64,000 nt of DNA from UBA2336 sp049306095 (lineage in GTDB: Bacteria; Bacteroidota; Bacteroidia; Cytophagales; Cyclobacteriaceae), in assembly GCA_049306095.1 (NCBI GenBank), contig JBAQPU010000051.1, forward strand, positions 13,288 through 77,287, written 5' to 3'. Below, in pieces: positions 62,575 through 64,000 of this stretch. A model generated the notes under the pieces. The model saw nothing but the letters and a program-made list of their open reading frames with translations. It was not told the origin of the DNA and ran no database searches. The position numbers and the translations under genes are program-made. The first letter of the stretch is position 1. The number at the start of each line of letters is the position of its first letter.

Positions 62575-63237
62575 TTAGTTTCCGTATTCCTTTCTAAGTT
62601 TCTTAATATCTTCCAGAAGGCGACTAACATCGTCTTCTCTCGTGCCGTCATATTTTCCGCGTATCCTTCTTTGCTTATCTATTAAAAGAAAGGCGCCACT
62701 ATGAATGAAACCATCGGGTTCAGATTTGTCTTCCATGGCGGTGGCAAAGTAACTGGTTTGTGCCAGGTTGAAAACATAGTCACGAGGCTGCCCGGTTAAG
62801 AAGTACCATTTATCACTTTTTGCGCCCAATCGATTGGCGTAGTCGTGAAGCAAGGCTACGGTGTCATATTCGGGATCAATGGAATGAGAAACTATCAGCA
62901 CATCTGGAATTTCTTTTATAGCCTCATTTACACGAACCATTTGTGCTTTCATAATCGGGCAAATGGTGCGGCAGGTAGTGAAGAAAAAATCGGCCACATA
63001 AATTTTACCTTCAAAGGTTTTGCTGGTAACCATTACACTATCCTGATTTAGAAACTCAAAATCTGCAATAGTATGATAAACAGTATCCGTCCCATTTACC
63101 GTACGCTCACCAAAAACAGGAAGTGGTTTTTCAGTTGGGTTGCATCCATAGAGTAAGAGGAGTGCAAAAACAAAAATGGATAATTGGTAGTTGATTTTTG
63201 GTAGTTGGTAGTTGGTAGTTGAAATTTGATAACTCAT
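62575..63237 (-). CDS. SCO1/SenC-family copper chaperone, lipoprotein
   Basis: A thioredoxin-fold protein (220 aa) for copper insertion into cytochrome oxidase or thiol redox work in the periplasm. Copper ligands: Cys89-x3-Cys93 in FFFTTCRTICPIMK and His179 in DGFIHSGAF. Lipobox LLLYGC with Cys32. The first 20 residues (STTNYQLPKINYQLS) are encoded by TTGGTAG repeats; the native start may have been later or replaced. Stop-start overlap of 4 bases with the MOSC gene. Confidence 0.87.
   Translation of the reverse strand: MSYQISTTNYQLPKINYQLSIFVFALLLLYGCNPTEKPLPVFGERTVNGTDTVYHTIADFEFLNQDSVMVTSKTFEGKIYVADFFFTTCRTICPIMKAQMVRVNEAIKEIPDVLIVSHSIDPEYDTVALLHDYANRLGAKSDKWYFLTGQPRDYVFNLAQTSYFATAMEDKSEPDGFIHSGAFLLIDKQRRIRGKYDGTREDDVSRLLEDIKKLRKEYGN
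63184..63221. repeat. TTGGTAG repeat at the SCO gene start
   Basis: Three tandem TTGGTAG units (63199-63219) and one separated copy (63184-63190). They are inside the predicted coding start of the SCO gene and are read as NYQLP-like peptide. Confidence 0.75.
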
Positions 63238-64000
63238 GATCGTGTTTGAATAGTTATGATATCTCCTTCATTTATTTTCTGATGGTCAACCGCTACGAGG
63301 TTCTGTCCAAATAATATTTTATTTTCTTTTTTCCTGTAGGTAGCCAGGGTGCGCGAAGGTTCAACGCCTTTTTCTGCAGTATCCTGATGGATGGTTGGAA
63401 CAACACATCGGGCACAAGGCTTAACGCCAACAAACCGGTTATTGCCAATTGTAAAATTTCGCCAACTATCTTCTTCATTAGGCTCCCCACCCGTAAACAC
63501 AAAATTAGGACGAAAACGATTCATCGGGATAGGCTCCTGAAGCTTGTTATTCAGGTGATCAAGCGATGACTGACCAATGATCATAAAAGGATAGGCATCG
63601 GCCAGGCTTACGTGTTCATTGTTTACCTGGTAAGCAGGGTCAACAGGCCGTACATTTTCTTCCGGGAAATAAACCAGTTTGCAGGTTGTTTGAAGCGCAT
63701 CGGAAAACCATTGGCTGGTTTCAGGGCTAACTTCAAAGGCTATTACTGAATCATTCCAAATAGTGACAGGCATGCCTTTTCCAAGAGGCGTAGGGGTGAT
63801 CGAAATCGTGTGGTAAGTCGATCGTTGACTGTTGACTATTTTCCATTCTCCATTCTGATAGCTGTCGGAATCCATTTTCACTTTCAATAACGCCATGGCC
63901 GGCAATGTACGTTGTGTCATGAACGTTCCTGTTTCATCGACCAGCATCCAGCGCCTGTCGAAAGAGAGCCCCTTTTCGTTCACCTGAGCGGAGGACACGC
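63234..64000 (-). CDS. MOSC-domain protein, start beyond the window
   Basis: Two-part MOSC protein related to YcbX: the N-terminal barrel (GLSFDRRWMLVDETGTFMTQR) and the MOSC core with the cysteine in GVKPCARCVVPTIHQDTAEKG, thought to handle sulfur linked to molybdenum cofactor. The frame is open to the window edge; the GTG at 63998 is not a convincing start because family members have about 20 more residues. Residues about 46-60 (YQNGEWKIVNSQRST) are coded by repeat-like DNA (63824-63860: GTTGACTGTTGAC and TTCCATTCTCCATTC) and may be an inserted repeat in frame. Confidence 0.85.
   Translation of the reverse strand, partial: VSSAQVNEKGLSFDRRWMLVDETGTFMTQRTLPAMALLKVKMDSDSYQNGEWKIVNSQRSTYHTISITPTPLGKGMPVTIWNDSVIAFEVSPETSQWFSDALQTTCKLVYFPEENVRPVDPAYQVNNEHVSLADAYPFMIIGQSSLDHLNNKLQEPIPMNRFRPNFVFTGGEPNEEDSWRNFTIGNNRFVGVKPCARCVVPTIHQDTAEKGVEPSRTLATYRKKENKILFGQNLVAVDHQKINEGDIITIQTRS

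Noticed and set aside
1..64000. CRISPR array, prophage, integrative element, or tRNA/rRNA genes
   Set aside because: No regularly spaced direct repeats, phage or conjugation genes, integrase, attachment sites or recognisable RNA genes were found; mobile content is limited to RAYT/REP and small palindromic repeats.

Overview
The window looks like a chromosomal segment of a Bacteroidota bacterium, most likely of the Cytophagales type. The signs are a SusC/SusD pair, DUF4252 proteins, an ECF sigma factor, start-proximal promoter elements of the TAnnTTTG type, weak or absent Shine-Dalgarno sequences, many Sec and lipoprotein signal peptides, and moderate GC. No rRNA, tRNA, CRISPR array, prophage or conjugative module was seen.

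Layout. 1-12.2 kb: start of gcvP, two secreted hydrolases (M28 peptidase, beta-lactamase-like), a TPR protein with an isolated HisKA-like segment, cystathionine beta-synthase, pyrR-pyrB, a tandem pair of unrecognised exported paralogues and an EVE protein. 12.3-18.8 kb: susC-susD without adjacent carbohydrate enzymes, then a PurF-like amidotransferase. 18.8-28.6 kb: the membrane half of complex I (nuoH, I, J, K, L, M, N), with a full-length TPR sensor kinase coupled between nuoH and nuoI. 28.6-37.4 kb: housekeeping genes (murI, fabI, ispE, lptG, tgt), an EamA permease, an S10 carboxypeptidase-like protein and a DUF2007 gene whose zinc-ribbon extension is broken. 37.4-46.2 kb: a VWA protein, a sigma factor/small membrane protein/DUF4252 operon, an ABC exporter, a second beta-lactamase-like hydrolase and a small membrane protein.

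46.2-52.4 kb is a probable DNA-damage mutagenesis cassette: an XRE-S24 (LexA-like) repressor divergent from dinB, with a dnaE-type polymerase downstream of dinB. A REP-associated tyrosine transposase (RAYT) flanked by inverted arrays of its own REP palindromes lies between the two polymerases. 52.4-56 kb: a WG-repeat protein and a metallo-beta-lactamase/double-rhodanese protein. 56-64 kb is a molybdenum-hydroxylase locus: a MocA-like cytidylyltransferase, XdhC, a small membrane protein, cytochrome c, IorB-like and IorA-like subunits, a second cytochrome c, SCO and MOSC. Here the MocA-like gene is fused in frame to a DUF559 nuclease-like domain through an 81-bp sequence that can fold as a three-way junction.

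The most notable theme is small palindromic DNA meeting genes: the RAYT/REP island with fragments of its own gene ends copied between the REPs, the DUF559/three-way-junction element inside a coding frame, a GTAGAGGCGC-type palindrome that supplies the stop codon of the WG gene, and short-motif repeats that extend or interrupt coding sequences at 61.9-63.9 kb.
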